64,000 bases of DNA from Phragmites australis (taxonomy: Eukaryota; Streptophyta; Magnoliopsida; Poales; Poaceae): assembly GCF_958298935.1 (NCBI RefSeq), contig NC_084936.1:937501-1001500 (forward strand). The letters are read 5' to 3'. The notes below the pieces were generated by a model. It was not told the origin of the DNA. It ran no database searches and saw only the letters and a program-made list of their open reading frames with translations. The position numbers were made by a program, and so were the translations under genes. How positions within the stretch are numbered: position 1 is the stretch's first letter; each line of letters begins with the position of its first letter. Shown one piece after another: positions 1 to 12,423 of this stretch.

Positions 1-1127
1 CAGTTTCCATCATCTTACAAGTGTATAATTTTTTTATTTTTTATTTTTTTTTGCTCAAGATAGTGTTACACTGAAAAAAAGTTCTCTTAGAACATGTGGT
101 ATTGCTTCTCTGCTATATTTATTTTATCTACGTGTTTCATGTGTCTTGCCATCATCAATGGTGCGGTAACAATTGAGAAAAAGGTGTGCCCATCATCCTC
201 TACCATAGCGTTGTATTTGTTGCAGTTAACATCAGACATTTATGCTGGCTTGTTCATCATAGTAATCTCCCAACCACCTTGCTACTTGTGCCATCCCACC
301 ATCAGAACCTGGAAACATGCATATTGTTCGCCCAAGCCCCAAATGAAGTTCTGCCCACTCCTGTCTGCTGCTACACACTTGTTCATAGTTTGAGCAAATA
401 CAATGAACACAGTCAAGACCTGAAAGTCATTGAACATGGGTTATCCAATGGGTATCGTGTGTGTCTGTGTGATGTGTAGATTTTGTAACCTAAAATCTCC
501 ACTCAGGTCATAGCACAGTGACGACACCTGTCCAGTACATTGTGCCACTACTTACAGTTTTCAAGATCCATGATATATGGTTGTTGATTTTTATACTCAA
601 CTAGTCAATCATGCTTTTCTACCTGCTCTTTAAACCAATTATGGTTGAATCAAGATTCAAGAAAAAGGATCAAGTGAAAACAGTGCAATATTATCCCATG
701 TTAATTATATTTCTGTAAAGACATGCTGATTTTTTGTTTGGAACAGTGCATAAGCACTTACAGGTTGTTTAACCCCCTAAAGTGAGAGTTTGACTTTTCT
801 ATTTGGAGACAGTGACATTGCCTTTCTTTTTCTCCTTTGTTGAAGAAACATACTGGCATCGTCTTTATGTATGGTTCTTATTTATTACTCCATTCGTTTG
901 ATCATTTCAAATTTTATAGAGAGATAGAATCACAGCAAATAAATAAACAAAATATAGACAAACCCCCTTATTAAGGACCATTGACTTTGAAGTAGTGGTA
1001 CCTTGTACTTATTTTGAGTAAATTATCATTCTATAGCGAGTCTGGGTCTCGTTTACCACAGATAATGTGTATCAAGTATTTGTTGGCTGTTGCTTAATTA
1101 TCTGACAAGAAGCTCATCATTTTGCAG
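1..1127. other. presumed intron sequence, no exon recognised
   Basis: AT-rich sequence upstream of the acceptor at 1127. I see no convincing exon. The open frames at 94-479 lack family resemblance and coding bias. It is probably intron of the gene that ends at 1849. Confidence 0.35.
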
Positions 1128-1849
1128 TTTCTAAAGAGAGTTTTTAGCGTGGACACACTTGTCAAGCCTCTTCCTCCTGTAATGGCATACAGTGTTTCCC
1201 GTAATGTGAACTTTTTCTTCCGGATCTTCACGCAGTTCTGGGGTAAGCTCTGTTGATAGAAAGATCATATTGTGTGTTTGCAGTTAGACTTCCTTGGTTC
1301 CACTCTTCTGATCTATATGCCATTTTATAACTTAGTTGCCTGAAATTGCATTCTTGTTTGCAAATTAAGAATAAGGGCCAGATATCTTGCCCTGCATACA
1401 GATAATAACCCTCGTATTCACTGAGCTGAGAGCATCTTACAATGTCTGCTCTGTGAACAATCGTCCACTCCAAAATACCCAAATTCTGTTTGCCTTTTCT
1501 AATAAACATGTCGGCAATAGAATAGCACTAATTTCAAGCCAGTAGTTCATGTGATGCTCGTGGGTGATAAATAATAGTTATGTTTTCCAAATCTTAAGGG
1601 GAAGAAAGACCATTAAATAGCATTGAGCCATTGACCCTTCCTGATTTCACTGGATCGTTGTTCACAGATCAATATATCTAGCTAGCTTATGTAATATTCC
1701 TCCAGCTTTAGTTCAAATTCCACATCATCAGTTTTGTTTTGTTTCTTGCTAAACCTTCTATTTTCTATCTTGCAGATGAAGAGGGAATCGCCAATGCACA
1801 GAAGTCCCTTGGACTGGGGAATGATGATGGCTCCCGGCGGATGCGCTGA
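1128..1849 (+). CDS. 3' end of an unidentified protein-coding gene (last two exons)
   Basis: Two exons read as one C-terminus. Exon A (1128-1242) follows a TTTGCAG acceptor, opens with FLKRVFSVDTLVKPLPPVM and ends at a GTAAGC donor. Exon B (1776-1849) follows a pyrimidine-rich TTGCAG acceptor, joins in phase as DEEGIANAQKSLGLG and ends RRMR then TGA at 1847-1849. The phases fit exactly: 115 nt leaves one base, which pairs with AT to give Asp. The segment NVNFFFRIFTQFW is aromatic and could lie at a membrane. I do not recognise the family. The rest of the gene lies upstream of the window or in exons I cannot pick out in 1-1127. Codon structure and splice sites make a real gene likely; the product is unknown. 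Confidence 0.65.
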
Positions 1850-3730
1850 TTATAGTCAAACTAATGTTTCTGTATTGAGTTCAGAACTCTTTGTGTCCTA
1901 GACACCGGATGTCTTGTTATCTGCTTCGAAAGACACTGGATGTGGTGTTTCTGAGTTTGGATTCTAGTTTTGTTATTCTAGTGTTTGTGTCATGCATTTT
2001 CTGCTAGTAAAACTAGCCGTGTCATATATTCAGCCTCCAGATCTTGTACTCGCCAAGTCCACTCCCGTTTTCGTTTAAAACTTGAGCAAAATTGAGTGAA
2101 TTGTGGCTCAGTTCACATATTTTGAACCAGACCTAGTAATTTCATTACAGAAACATCAGTGCAACAGCTACCAATGAATGTCATGCAAATATCCATCAGA
2201 ATTCAGAGGCACAACTATGATGTCTGCAGGTATTAATATGTTGGGCACGAGAAATGTAGAAGTAAACATGGGAGTGTTACCACGCTTACTTTTGGACATT
2301 TGTTATTCCAGTTCCAGAGCTTCATTCCTCTCACTTGAAATAAAGAGACAGGTGAAACTCCAGGCAGGAGACCAAACTAAAATTATATCCAGTTCAACAG
2401 CTTCGTTTACTAGTCATAAACAAAGGAGTGTGTATCTTTTCTTTTTCTCTCTCTCTCTCTTTTTTTTTTTGAAGAAAAGCAAATCATGTGTTGTACACAT
2501 TTATTGGACCAGAAAGACTCCCTAATCGGAACCCATAAACTATACGCATCTGCATACATATCTATCTCTAGGGATCATATCAATCATCTTCAATCGTGCA
2601 TGCATAGGATGACATTTTATTTGCCCCCTTTAATTTGTACTAACTGACCCTGCAACTTAACAGGCTCTGCATTGGCTGCTTTTGGTGTTCCAAGATTCAG
2701 AGCCGAAGGCAGTGGTCCTGGACGCCTTGCTCTCTGCCTTTGCATCCTGGAAAGGCCGGCAGCAATGCTCACACGCTTGTAGCCTGCAGATCGCTGGTAC
2801 TTGTCATTTCTTTTCTTGTACCTCCTCCAACACAGAGAGAATCAAGGCTCAGTGTACTCTGGCTGAGCAAGTGCTTAGTCACATTGCTCTGCATTCTGCC
2901 ACTAACCTGACTGCAGGTTTTCTAATTGTTGTGAGAGATTAGACTAGGCATTAGCTAGAATAAGTTTACATTTTCAGTGCCTCAATCTACTGTGTTTGTG
3001 GTTCGTCCATTCTTTGCCTTAGTTCAGCAAACATATAGAGCTGGCAAGATGAGAACTTTTTTAGATAATGGAAATTTAGTTCCGGCCTCTGCATCTCGCG
3101 ATGCACACAGCCTTGGAAGATGAGGATCATTGTAGTTGCATTTTCAGTACGTTTCTGAAACTCATATCTATCGAAGCTCAACGGCTAAAAAGGTAAGAGG
3201 TCATAGCCAGGTCGTGTTCATCAATGGATATGAGGGATTTACTTAACAACTTTTTTGCGAGCTAAGAGGATTATTGTGCAGGAGCTCGCTCCAATGTTAA
3301 GCTCATAGTTACAAATGAGAGGGGGAAAAGGGGAGTAAAGTGTCAAGTTCTTGTGTGATATTGCTCCATAAGATGCTCCGTTATATCAGAGCCTCCAAAC
3401 TATAAGAAAATCCTGGAGGAATTCGTTAATGGATTAATGCGTCCAGCTGCGCATCTAAGTTATGAAATGGGCATTAATATGATTGATATGATTAACAGGA
3501 AATATGATATCTGATATGACTAACTTTTTTCCCCTAAGGCAGAATATATAACAGCATATTCTGTAGCCTGAAGCCATGAACTCTACTTTGAGGATATAAG
3601 CAATAGATATGCAGCCTTCTTTAATCTGATGATGTTGCCTAATATGATTGGCTGGACTTCACTCTTGATTCTCTGTGGCTGTTTCATGTATGATAAGACT
3701 GATTTTAATACCTGGTTGTGTGAAAAGGCA
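1850..3730. other. 3' UTR and intergenic sequence
   Basis: The first ~200 bases are probably the 3' UTR of the gene ending at 1849. A CT/T-rich tract lies at 2443-2470. Minus-strand 2830-2640 has an open stretch rich in Arg and Lys (RRYKKRNDKYQRSAGYKRV) that looks faintly protein-like; I cannot place it in a family or show an intact gene. Confidence 0.3.
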
Positions 3731-3739
3731 TACTTCTGG

Positions 3740-5709
3740 AGAGACAAGATAATTTCATGTTCATCCAGCGATTTGCGAGGATGCTCTCGACTCGGAAAAG
3801 TCCTAAAATGTTGCTTAAGCTTGACATCTCATAGGCATTTGATGCGGTTGTGTGGGCATTCGTGCTAGAGGTCCTGCACACTTGGGGTTTTGGTCTGCGC
3901 TGGAGGAATTGGATCGCAATCTTACTGTCCTCTTCCTCCACGTGCGTTCTACTCAATGGCCAGCCCGGACTGCCCATCCATCATCAATGAGGCCTGCGCC
4001 ATGGCGATCCGTTGTCTCCACTCCTTTTCATCTTGGTTATGGATGTTCTTCTTCAACCGATTGGTCATCATGCAATTCAGCATCAATGCAGCTTATATGC
4101 AGACTATGTGATCGTCTTCGCCTCGCCGTCGCTCTATGAGGCCTCGGCAATCAAGCATATCTTGGACATCTTTGGGGCAGCGTCCGGCCTTAGGACAAAT
4201 CTAGATAAGTGTTCTATTACTCCAATCTATAGTTGCAAGGCCGCTCTGCAATGTATTAAAGGCATCCTCCGGTGCCAAATTACGAATTTCCCGATCAAAT
4301 ACCTCTTTCTTCCCTTGTCCATCAGGAAATTGTCGAAATGTCAGCTTTGCCCCCTAGTGGACAGCCTCACCGCCAAGCTTCCGTCTTTGGAAAGGGCATT
4401 TATTGAAGAAAAGTGGGAGTCTAATTCTTGTGAAATCCATCCTTTCCTCTATGCCAATCTATACCATCATGGCCGCTCATCAGCCTACTTGGATGATTGA
4501 GGAAATTGGCGCCATTCGTCGCAGATTCCTTTGGGCAGGGCATGATGACACGGTGTGGGGCAAGTGCGCAGTCGCGTGGGGCGCGGTGTGCGGGCCTTTG
4601 AAGTTTGGTGGCCTCGGCGTGCTTGATCTTAAGCTGGCCAGCTATGCGATGCGTATTAGTTGGCTATGGTTGCAGAAGGTTGATCAGGATTGTGCTTGGT
4701 CCGCGCTGCAATTGCACGTCGAGCCGGATGTCCATGCCCTCTTCAATGCATCAGTCTACGTGGAACTTGGCAATGGTGACCGTGCTCTTTTCTGGATGGA
4801 TAACTGGCTTGACGGGAAGTATGTTCAATCCCTGGCGCCGGCGTTGTGCGCAATGGTCACCAGCCGTGCTGCATGCGCATGGACGGTCGCACAGGCTCTC
4901 CACGATCGACAGTGGATCCGTGACATCCAAGGGGCGTTATCAGCTCAGGCTCTTGTTGAATACGTTGTACTCTTGTCGTGTCTCTTAGAGGTCCATTTGG
5001 ATGAGCAAAGGGAAGACAACTACATATGGTGCTGGACTGCGGACGGCTGCTACTCTGCGCGGTTGGTGTACAATGCCCTGCACCAAGGCATTGTTCCTCT
5101 TGAAGGCATGGATCGGATTTGGAAATCCTGGGCGTCCCTGAAAGTGAAATTCTTCATCTAGTTTGCGATCCGTCAGTGCATTCGGACAGATGTCTCAAGG
5201 ATGGTCTTGATGCTCACTCTTCCTGCTGGCTCTGTGATCAAGCCCTCGAGACTACGGATCACATTTTGGTCGAGTGCTCCTTCGCTAAATCCATCTGGTG
5301 GGAGTCCCTCTCGTGGGCTCAGCGTTCTTGCATTTTCCGTTAGGATTCTTCTTTGCAAGACTGGTGGTCTCTCATGTCCTCCCTGCAGCCGACGGCGATG
5401 AGGAAAGGCACCAACAACATCTTTATGCTTGTAGCTTGGCATCTATGGAAGGAGCGCAATGCCAGACTCTTTGATCGTTGTTCTTCAACGGTGTTGCAGG
5501 TCCTCGAGCGCATCAAGGTGGATGTGGACCTATGGATTGCAGCAGGCACGTCATTTAGGTCGCTTATCTTGCGAGTAATCCGTTTTGTATTGCGGCCTCT
5601 TTTTGCCGCAGGGCATGTATGTTCTACCATGCTGTGTTTGTATTCAAAACCTTTTCTTCCTCTTAATTCAATGATACACAATCCTCCTGCGAATTCGTGA
5701 AAAAAAAAA
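3740..5709 (+). mobile_element. decayed, 5'-truncated LINE (L1-type) ORF2 with poly(A) tail
   Basis: Reverse-transcriptase and zinc-binding remnants of a plant non-LTR retrotransposon, readable only across frame changes. Near 3745-3990 comes the finger/palm region (FMFIQRFARML, then MLLKLDIS, a stop, AFDAVVWAF), followed by GLRHGDPLSPLLFILVMDVL at about 3988-4045. The catalytic YADD motif is YADY (near 4100), so it is dead. The post-RT region is the longest intact frame (4403-5161, PTWMIEEIGAIRRRFLWAG). The zf-RVT part (HSSCWLCDQALETTDHILVE, ~5205-5270) follows a stop replacing a conserved Trp at 5161. A C-terminal segment (AWHLWKERNARLFD, ~5435-5475) runs to a poly(A) of about ten A at 5700-5709, as expected for a target-primed insertion. 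No clear target-site duplication was found. Confidence 0.88.
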
Positions 5710-6443
5710 CTATTTTGTTCAGAAGAAAAATGAGAATCCCTTGAAAATTAGAAAGGCAACCTTTTACTTCGGGGGTAGCTTTATAACTTTTCAAATATCA
5801 GCAGCCTAGCGTACTTATAACAAAATGTGCAATATAATCAAAATATATTGCTCCAAACAATCTTGTTCTTGGGGACTCTAGTTGCATATGTATTTGGAAC
5901 CATACTAGATAAGATAGATTGGTAGTTTGGTACTATGTATTTTGACATAGTCTAATTGCTGGTTTTAAGTTGCAACAACCACCGAATAAGGCCAAAGAAC
6001 TAAGCAAGAGCTAGCACAATAACATATCCTTGGCTAACTAAGAGCATAGATCTTTAACTGCAGAAGGAACATGCTATGTTGATGGATAGAGAACATTGAA
6101 AAACAGCTAGCATCTTAAAGGTCTCAAGTGTCATAGGCCAAACATGCAAGGAGATGACAGCAATCTTTTCTTTTAAGAATGTCCAATGAGCACTCACTCA
6201 CTCACTCCCCTTTGCCTTTGCCTTTCAGTAAGCAAAAGCCAATTGGAATCAGTTCATGCTTTATGCCCCAAACCACTAGCATCTACTACTATGAAGCATC
6301 CCACAAGGAGATGTCTCCACTTCTACAATGCCACCAGGTGGCACCCTCTCCAAACAACAGCATTTCAGAGATGAATCTGGACTGACATCTGGATTTAAGG
6401 AGCTTTCTTGCGATTTCTATGTACATCTAATTTGGTGAATTTA
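5710..6443. other. intergenic, no gene seen
   Basis: AT-rich sequence after the LINE poly(A). The open frames at 6179-6385 are short, overlap one another and show no family motif. Confidence 0.4.
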
Positions 6444-7135
6444 GGGGACTCTCTAGTCTCTACACATCAGATCAATTAATCAATGTTGTAGAGGAAAAAC
6501 AAGAAGGAAACTCAGTCTTTTGTATACCTGAAGAACTGAAACATGCATCTGGTTCAGTGATTCATTTTTGTTATTTCTGACTCATCTTATAGACTATAGG
6601 CTTCTCAAAGTCCACTGAAACCCAACCAATTAATCCCCAGGTTCATCGACATCTCCTCATCCAAGCTAAACGCAAAGATACATTTCTAGAAACACTTGCC
6701 GCTAATTTTAGAGCAATTTGTAATTTTTTTCTGCGTCATACAAATTGTGAATTGGTATAACATATAGAACTGCTTTATGTTCATGTCAGAATGCATGTGT
6801 TTGAAAGGACTCTATAGTCTTTACACGTAATATTAATTAACCACTGTTGTAAATGGAAGAGGAAGAGAATGCAGTCTTCTGTTTGCCTGAAACTGAAACC
6901 TGCACTTAATTCAGAAGTGTCTTCGGTGATATCCGATTCATCTTAGAGACTATGGGCTTCCCATGTTGGCTCATGAAACCCAAACAAATAAACCCCAGAT
7001 TCATCCACATCGCCTAAACCCAGCTAAATACTAACAAAGACGCATTTCTAGAAACACCTGTCATTTACTTTTAATGCAGATTGTAGATTAGTATAACATA
7101 TAAATCTGCTTTAAGTTCATGTCAGGATGTATTTT
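6444..7135. repeat. old tandem duplication, two ~350-bp copies
   Basis: Copy 1 spans about 6444-6796 and copy 2 about 6805-7135. They align end to end with many substitutions and small indels. Both start with GGACTCT.TAGTCT.TACAC and both contain a CATTTCTAGAAACAC-like block (copy 2 differs at one base). Both end in a GTATAACATATA...CTGCTTTA.GTTCATGTCAG block. The spacing is about 360 bp. Neither copy has a long frame or terminal inverted repeats, so this looks like a segmental tandem duplication rather than two transposons. It lies 1.3-2 kb upstream of the MADS-box start codon. Confidence 0.8.
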
Positions 7136-7424
7136 AGACGAGGAAACATCGTTGTCATGAACAAAGCACTCTCTTTTCACATAATGCTGGCTTCCATCCT
7201 AAAAAAATAATGCTGGCTTCCATGTATTATTGAGCTCACTCTCTCTAGTTTTCCAATGAGTAGTAGAGCCATTTTCTGTGGGCCAAGAGAAATATTTGCA
7301 GAGGCTGATGGCTGATGGAGTCATGGAGATGCAAATTCTGTGAGAGCACTAAGAAGGCAGGAGTTTTAAATGCCCAAAGTATCCTTTGGGCACTGCAAAT
7401 TGTTTGGGTAGAGATGCTCTCTCC

Positions 7425-7461
<37 letters not shown>

Positions 7462-8340
7462 GAGGAGGAGGAGGAGGAGGAGGAAAGGAGGGGTTCTTGA
7501 CATGACACCAAATGAGCATCCAGTTTTCGATGAACCCTAGCAAAGATAGCCATCTTTCTAACAAGGCAGTCATAAAGCAAAGCGAGGAGGAATTTGTGGC
7601 GCCATTAGCCATCAAACCTTAGCTAGTGGTGCAAAAAGGCCAGCAAAATTTCACAGGAAGTTAGCTCCTTAGTGAACAATATAAATTACGAAAAAAGAAG
7701 CACCGGTTTTAATGCTCCCGGGTTCTTTGAAGCCGTCTTCTTCCTCAGAAGCTGTAGCTTCTCGGAGCTGAAATATCGGAGTTGGAATTCTGCCAAATAG
7801 ATCTTTGATGGACGCCCTACTAGAAAAGCTTATCATGCTAAAGAAAAATGGATCACTGTGCTTTGACCATTTATCCAGAGATCTGAATTCAATCCATAAT
7901 TAACCAAACGATTCGGTTACGATCAACGGATCAAGAACCAGAAACCAGCCCAGTACCAATTGGCATCCAAAATTCCAATCCACAGGGACTAAATGATTTG
8001 GGCTGCTTGCACCTGGTGCACATAGAGCACAGATGATCTATATTCCAATTCCAAATTCAGTTGTCACAGGGGACCAGTACTCCCAATCATCTGATGCCGT
8101 TGCCGTGCATTTTGACTTCAGCTATTCCCATGCATTCAATGGACCGACGCGATGGATGGATGCACTAGATACAGAACAACAGCAGCATGGCCGTGCAACG
8201 AAACGCAGAGCAGCGACACGACATGGCAGGGCCAAACATTAAACGCCAACAAGTGTAAAGTAAAGCAGAGATGCGTCCGTGCATCACCCCGACCAAGCAA
8301 CACGAAAATTATTCCCTTCCCTGTGTGTCGAGTGAGAGTG
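7136..8340. other. upstream region of the MADS-box gene, no gene seen
   Basis: Mixed AT-rich sequence. It contains an (AG)n(GGA)n microsatellite at about 7429-7488. The Glu/Arg-rich and Ser-rich frames across it are products of the repeat. Confidence 0.45.
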
Positions 8341-8352
8341 AGAGAGAGAACC

Positions 8353-8355
<3 letters not shown>

Positions 8356-8404
<49 letters not shown>
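8356..8404. repeat. (GA)n microsatellite in the MADS-box promoter
   Basis: Uninterrupted AG dinucleotides for about 49 bases, ending some 20 bp upstream of the TATA box. GA-rich promoter tracts in plants can bind GAGA-binding BPC proteins; that role here is inference only. Confidence 0.8.
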
Positions 8405-8408
<4 letters not shown>

Positions 8409-8426
8409 TTGGTTGCCAAAGCACAC

Positions 8427-8434
8427 TATATAAG
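8427..8434 (+). promoter_or_regulatory. TATA box of the MADS26-type gene
   Basis: TATATAAG, 158 bp upstream of the ATG and directly after the GA tract. Initiation about 30 bp downstream would leave a 5' UTR of roughly 125 bases. Confidence 0.65.
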
Positions 8435-8591
8435 AGGCATCTCTAGGCTGGCTTTTGGTGAGCAAGACAGAGCCAAGAAAGAGGTGAAAGGAAGAAGGAG
8501 CAGCAGCAACCTCGAAGCTAGTCCAAACTAGTGGGAGGTTGTGTGCTGGAGGAAGAAGGCGACCAAGCTACCTGAAGGAACGTCCATCCAC

Positions 8592-11500
8592 ATGGCCAGA
8601 GGCAAGGTGCAGCTCCGGCGCATCCAGAACCCGGTGCACCGCCAGGTGACCTTCTGCAAGCGCCGGGCGGGGCTGCTGAAGAAGGCGAGAGAGCTCTCCG
8701 TCCTCTGCGACGCACACATCGGCATCATCATCTTCTCCGCACACGGCAAGCTCTACGACCTCGCAACCACCGGGTAGGCTGGGCTCTGCCTTTGCTTTGC
8801 TTGGCTCAGATTCTTGTGTTCTGAACAACAACAACAACAACCTGTGTTCACTGACAGAACTATGGAAGAACTGATCGAGAGGTACAAGACTGCAAGTAGT
8901 GACGGCCTGCAGGCTGATGGCTACGGCGACCAGAGAATGGTTAGCTCCCTCCCAACTTGCCATCTCGTTTACTTCAGTTCAGTTCAGTTCGGCCCCTTTC
9001 AAAACTTAAATATTTAATTGCATCATATACTGAACATTCATGTCTTGTTTGCTTGATGGTCTTGTAATATGTTCACTTTTAACAGTTTACCCGTGTTGAT
9101 TCTCACGTGCATAGCATGAGTTGCTAGTGACTGGAGCAGAATCTACTAGTGCTAATTTTCTCATGCATGGTAGATGTCAGATATGAACTGCTAGATAAGT
9201 TGATACATGAGAGCGTTTGGTGTGTTCATGCTATCACCTGATCTATCTCATACCTGATTGGACCAAAATTTAGCTTAATTGCAAATTGCAATAACATATC
9301 CTCTCAGTTCGCAATTTGTACTACTAGATGCTAGGCAACAGGCACCAGCCTTACAGGCTGCAACCTTCTGCTCTGCTCTTCCTGATACCTAAAAACTGGA
9401 CCATGTGTGTGACCAGGACCCAAAACAGGAAACAAGGGTGCTGCAGCAAGAAATCAATCTGCTCCAGAAGGGCCTGAGGTAACTATCCACAGCTTGTATT
9501 ACAATTTGACATTTACTAGAAGCCTATAGGTCGTACTTATCCTCAAAGAACACCAATCTACAGCAAATGTCAAGTTTGATTTCATAAGCCAACATGTTTC
9601 CCTTTTCGAAAATCATGACATCTACGTTTGCTTAGAAGTTAGGGTCAGTAGTTTCTCAGTAACTACATGATCTTGCAAGGTTAGAAGAGAGACACGTTAG
9701 GTGATAATTAGAAAAGACCATTCAAAATTTTATAAGACTCATATTCACCTCCCCTAAGTCATCTTGTTCGGCCTTTCAATGTTGCTTTGTTGGTTCAGTA
9801 CTTCAGCGAGTGCTACGTATGGATCAATGCATGGACCGTACTGGATCCAGTGGTAAGAGCCAGGCTAGAAACCATTTAATACAAAGCAGAAGAAGGCAAG
9901 AGAAGCAAACAAAACAATACAAACTAAGTTCCAGTGGTATGGCCTTGGTTCTTATGGTTCTTAGCGGTCTGACCGCGAGGGGAGCAAAGAGATTTGAAAA
10001 CTGCCTTCTTAGTGGTTTGACCCCTACTTTGGTGGTATGACCGTAAGTCCTAGCGGTCTGACTCTTTGTGCACTCATAAAACTCGAACCAACATCTTTTC
10101 TATCTTGACTTGACGATCTGACCACTGGAGGTAAGCGCAGACAGCAGAGCTAAAAAACCTACTCGGGCTTGCGAGATCCAAACGGTGAAATCCAATTAAA
10201 CGACCTCCAAATCCAATGAAACTTGAACCAGAGGTACATCTAGGCATTCAAGAGATGTTCTTACATGCCATAGCACTTGAGAGACTCACAAAAATCCATC
10301 CCAAATCGCAGCCTAAAGGGAAAAATGAAAATCACCAAAAGAAGTGAAAAACACTAGTTTCTCATCCAACACAAAGAGAAGAGATGCGGGATGGAGAGGA
10401 GCATGGAATTACTTCAACAAATCTCATTTCATTGATAAGGAAGTTCAATACATCGGTACATTACTAGGATACCTACCTCTATTCCTCTCCTTTTGTCTCT
10501 AAGCCCTCCCTAGCAACTAAACCATTGCTAGAAACTGAAATTGAAACCCTCAGAAGGTCACAACCAGCACCCCTCTATATGTAGGCAATTTTGGACATCC
10601 CAAAATGTCCTCCACTCATAACACACCCCTACCTACCACTAGGAGCATTTTTGTTCAACTTTTTCTCCTTCTATCCAACGCTCCTGACGTTTTCACCACT
10701 TTGTTTTGCCTCGACGCAAACTTCGCGATGGCGCCATATACACATCCATCATTCCCATGGTTTTAAAACCAAACCATGAAACTGGTTTGCACGCTTCTCA
10801 AAGCGTAACTCCCTGCCGCTTGCTCGTATCCTAAGCAAGTCTTCTGACGTCAACACATGTCACCTTGTCCTGTGATCTTGACCGTTGGCAAATCTCTCCT
10901 AGTCTCGCTTGTCGGGCCCTCTTGTCATTTGCATCGGCATCCCACTCACTTTGACTTAGTCAAAACGTCGTCTCCATCAAATTTCATGTGCTTCTTGCTC
11001 TCTCCACGTGTACGGTGTGGATCATCCCTGACTTCACTTGGCATCCTGAGCCTTCTACTTGGTTCCGGTCATTTTGTTGTTGACGACTAAAGGCCTGTTT
11101 GTTTGAGCTTCTGCTTTTGAGTTTTTCTGAAAAACTGTGCTTTTGACTTATCTGAAAAGCTGTTTTTGAAAATATGATGTTGGCTTCTACAATAATTTTT
11201 TTGGCTTCTTAGCACATAACTTCTCAGAAAAGCGTATCTCAGCGAGCTTCTCAGCTTTAGTTTATTTTCCTCAGAAGCAGACTTCTGGCTTCTCCAGAAG
11301 CCGACTTCTGGCTTCTTCAGAAGCCACTTCTCTAGAACTCCATTTGTTCTGACTTCTGGCTTCTGCCAGAAGCAGAACCAGAACCAGAAGCAAAAAACAA
11401 ACAAGGCCTAAGTTGACTCTATTGACCTACATCAGGAGTCAAGAATCTCCTCCAGTAATTTCCATCACCTTCATCAGCTCTAGTTAGTCACAAATAACAA

Positions 11501-12423
11501 TCATGCACTATGAAACATAAACATGCTCATGCAATCCCCAAAATCCTGCATTTCAACTTAACTCCAAACCAACTTGTCAATTGCTCATCACAAATGATAA
11601 GGCATGGCACATCTCAACATGACTTCTCAAACATAAAACATTTCTTTAAGTGCCAGAAGCTTCAAAACCTAAGAAAATTTTGCTCTTACATTTAAAACCG
11701 AACTGTTCACTAGAAAACCTGAACTTTCCTCTCACAAAAATCGACTATAGACGAACGAAACAACAGAGTTTGCTCACAGCCTCACACTTAGATGGATTCT
11801 GCTAATTATTCTGACAAAAAAACTTGGCAGGTACATATACGGGAACAGGGCAAATGAGCACATGACTGTTGAAGAACTGAATGCCCTAGAGAGGTACTTA
11901 GAGATATGGATGTACAACATCCGCTCAGCAAAGGTAACTCGCAGAAACTCCCAAAAATTCTTAAAGAAATATCGTTTCAGACATTGCTGAAGCCTTCTTG
12001 TCTAACAGATGCAGATGATGATTCAAGAGATCCAAGCACTGAAAAGCAAGGCATGTCAACAAAGAAAAGTTTTACTTAACTCTATAAGCACCCAACGCAA
12101 CATTCCCAACGTACTAAAAGTATCTCTGTATATGCAGGAAGGCATGTTGAAAGCTTCAAACGAAATTCTCCAGGAAAAGGTACCGATTGTGAATTGACTC
12201 TGGCCTATAAACTTCCTTGAGGTCTTGTGTCATGTCATGGTAGAGGCTGACGCTATGAATGTGTTGTTGAATGCAGATAGTAGAACAGAGTGGTTTGCTC
12301 GACGTAGGCATGATGGTAGCAGATCAGCAGAATGGGCATTTTAGTACAGTCCCACTGATAGAAGAGATCACTAACCCACTGACTATACTGAGTGGCTATT
12401 CAGAGATGGGCTATTCCTTCTAA
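8592..12423 (+). CDS. MADS26: MADS-box transcription factor, AGL12/OsMADS26 type
   Basis: Type II (MIKC) MADS-box transcription factor, a nuclear DNA-binding protein of the AGL12 clade, which in rice (OsMADS26) is linked to stress response and in Arabidopsis (XAL1) to root growth and flowering. Exons: 8592-8773, 8858-8939, 9417-9478, 11831-11933, 12009-12050, 12138-12179, 12277-12423; 660 nt, 219 aa, close to rice MADS26 as remembered. The MADS domain is residues 1-60 ([40 protein letters not shown]). The K-box region spans about residues 87-165 ([33 protein letters not shown]). The tail ends [10 protein letters not shown]. All phases fit and no stop interrupts. Intron 5 uses a GC donor (AAG|GCATGT) and a TGCAG acceptor. 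Intron 3 (2.35 kb) holds repeats. One residue differs from the remembered clade consensus: His in CDAHIGI, usually Asp. Confidence 0.95.
9800..11070. repeat. repeat-derived insertion in MADS26 intron 3, class unresolved
   Basis: About 1.2 kb of sequence unlike the surrounding intron, with recurring TAGCGGTCTGACC / GTGGTATGACCG phrases and a block (TCCAAATCCAATGAAACTTG) resembling dispersed grass repeats I recall from LTR-type elements. I see no coding domain, terminal repeats or target duplication, so boundaries and class are estimates. Confidence 0.45.
11091..11408. mobile_element. Tourist-like (PIF/Harbinger) MITE in MADS26 intron 3
   Basis: The ends are inverted: AGGCCTGTTTGTTTG at 11091 and CAAACAAGGCC at 11398-11408. 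A 3-bp TAA flanks both sides (11088-11090 and 11409-11411), fitting the TNA target preference of PIF/Harbinger elements. The interior is rich in AGAAGC / GCTTCT repeats of both orientations and could fold extensively. It has no coding capacity. Confidence 0.7.

Noticed and set aside
7245..7615. Ser-rich and Glu-rich frames on both strands
   Set aside because: Produced by the (AG)n(GGA)n repeat; no domain on either side.
8136..8531. Frames rich in Arg-Glu or Ser-Leu upstream of the MADS gene
   Set aside because: Translations of the GA tract in the promoter; the real start is at 8592.
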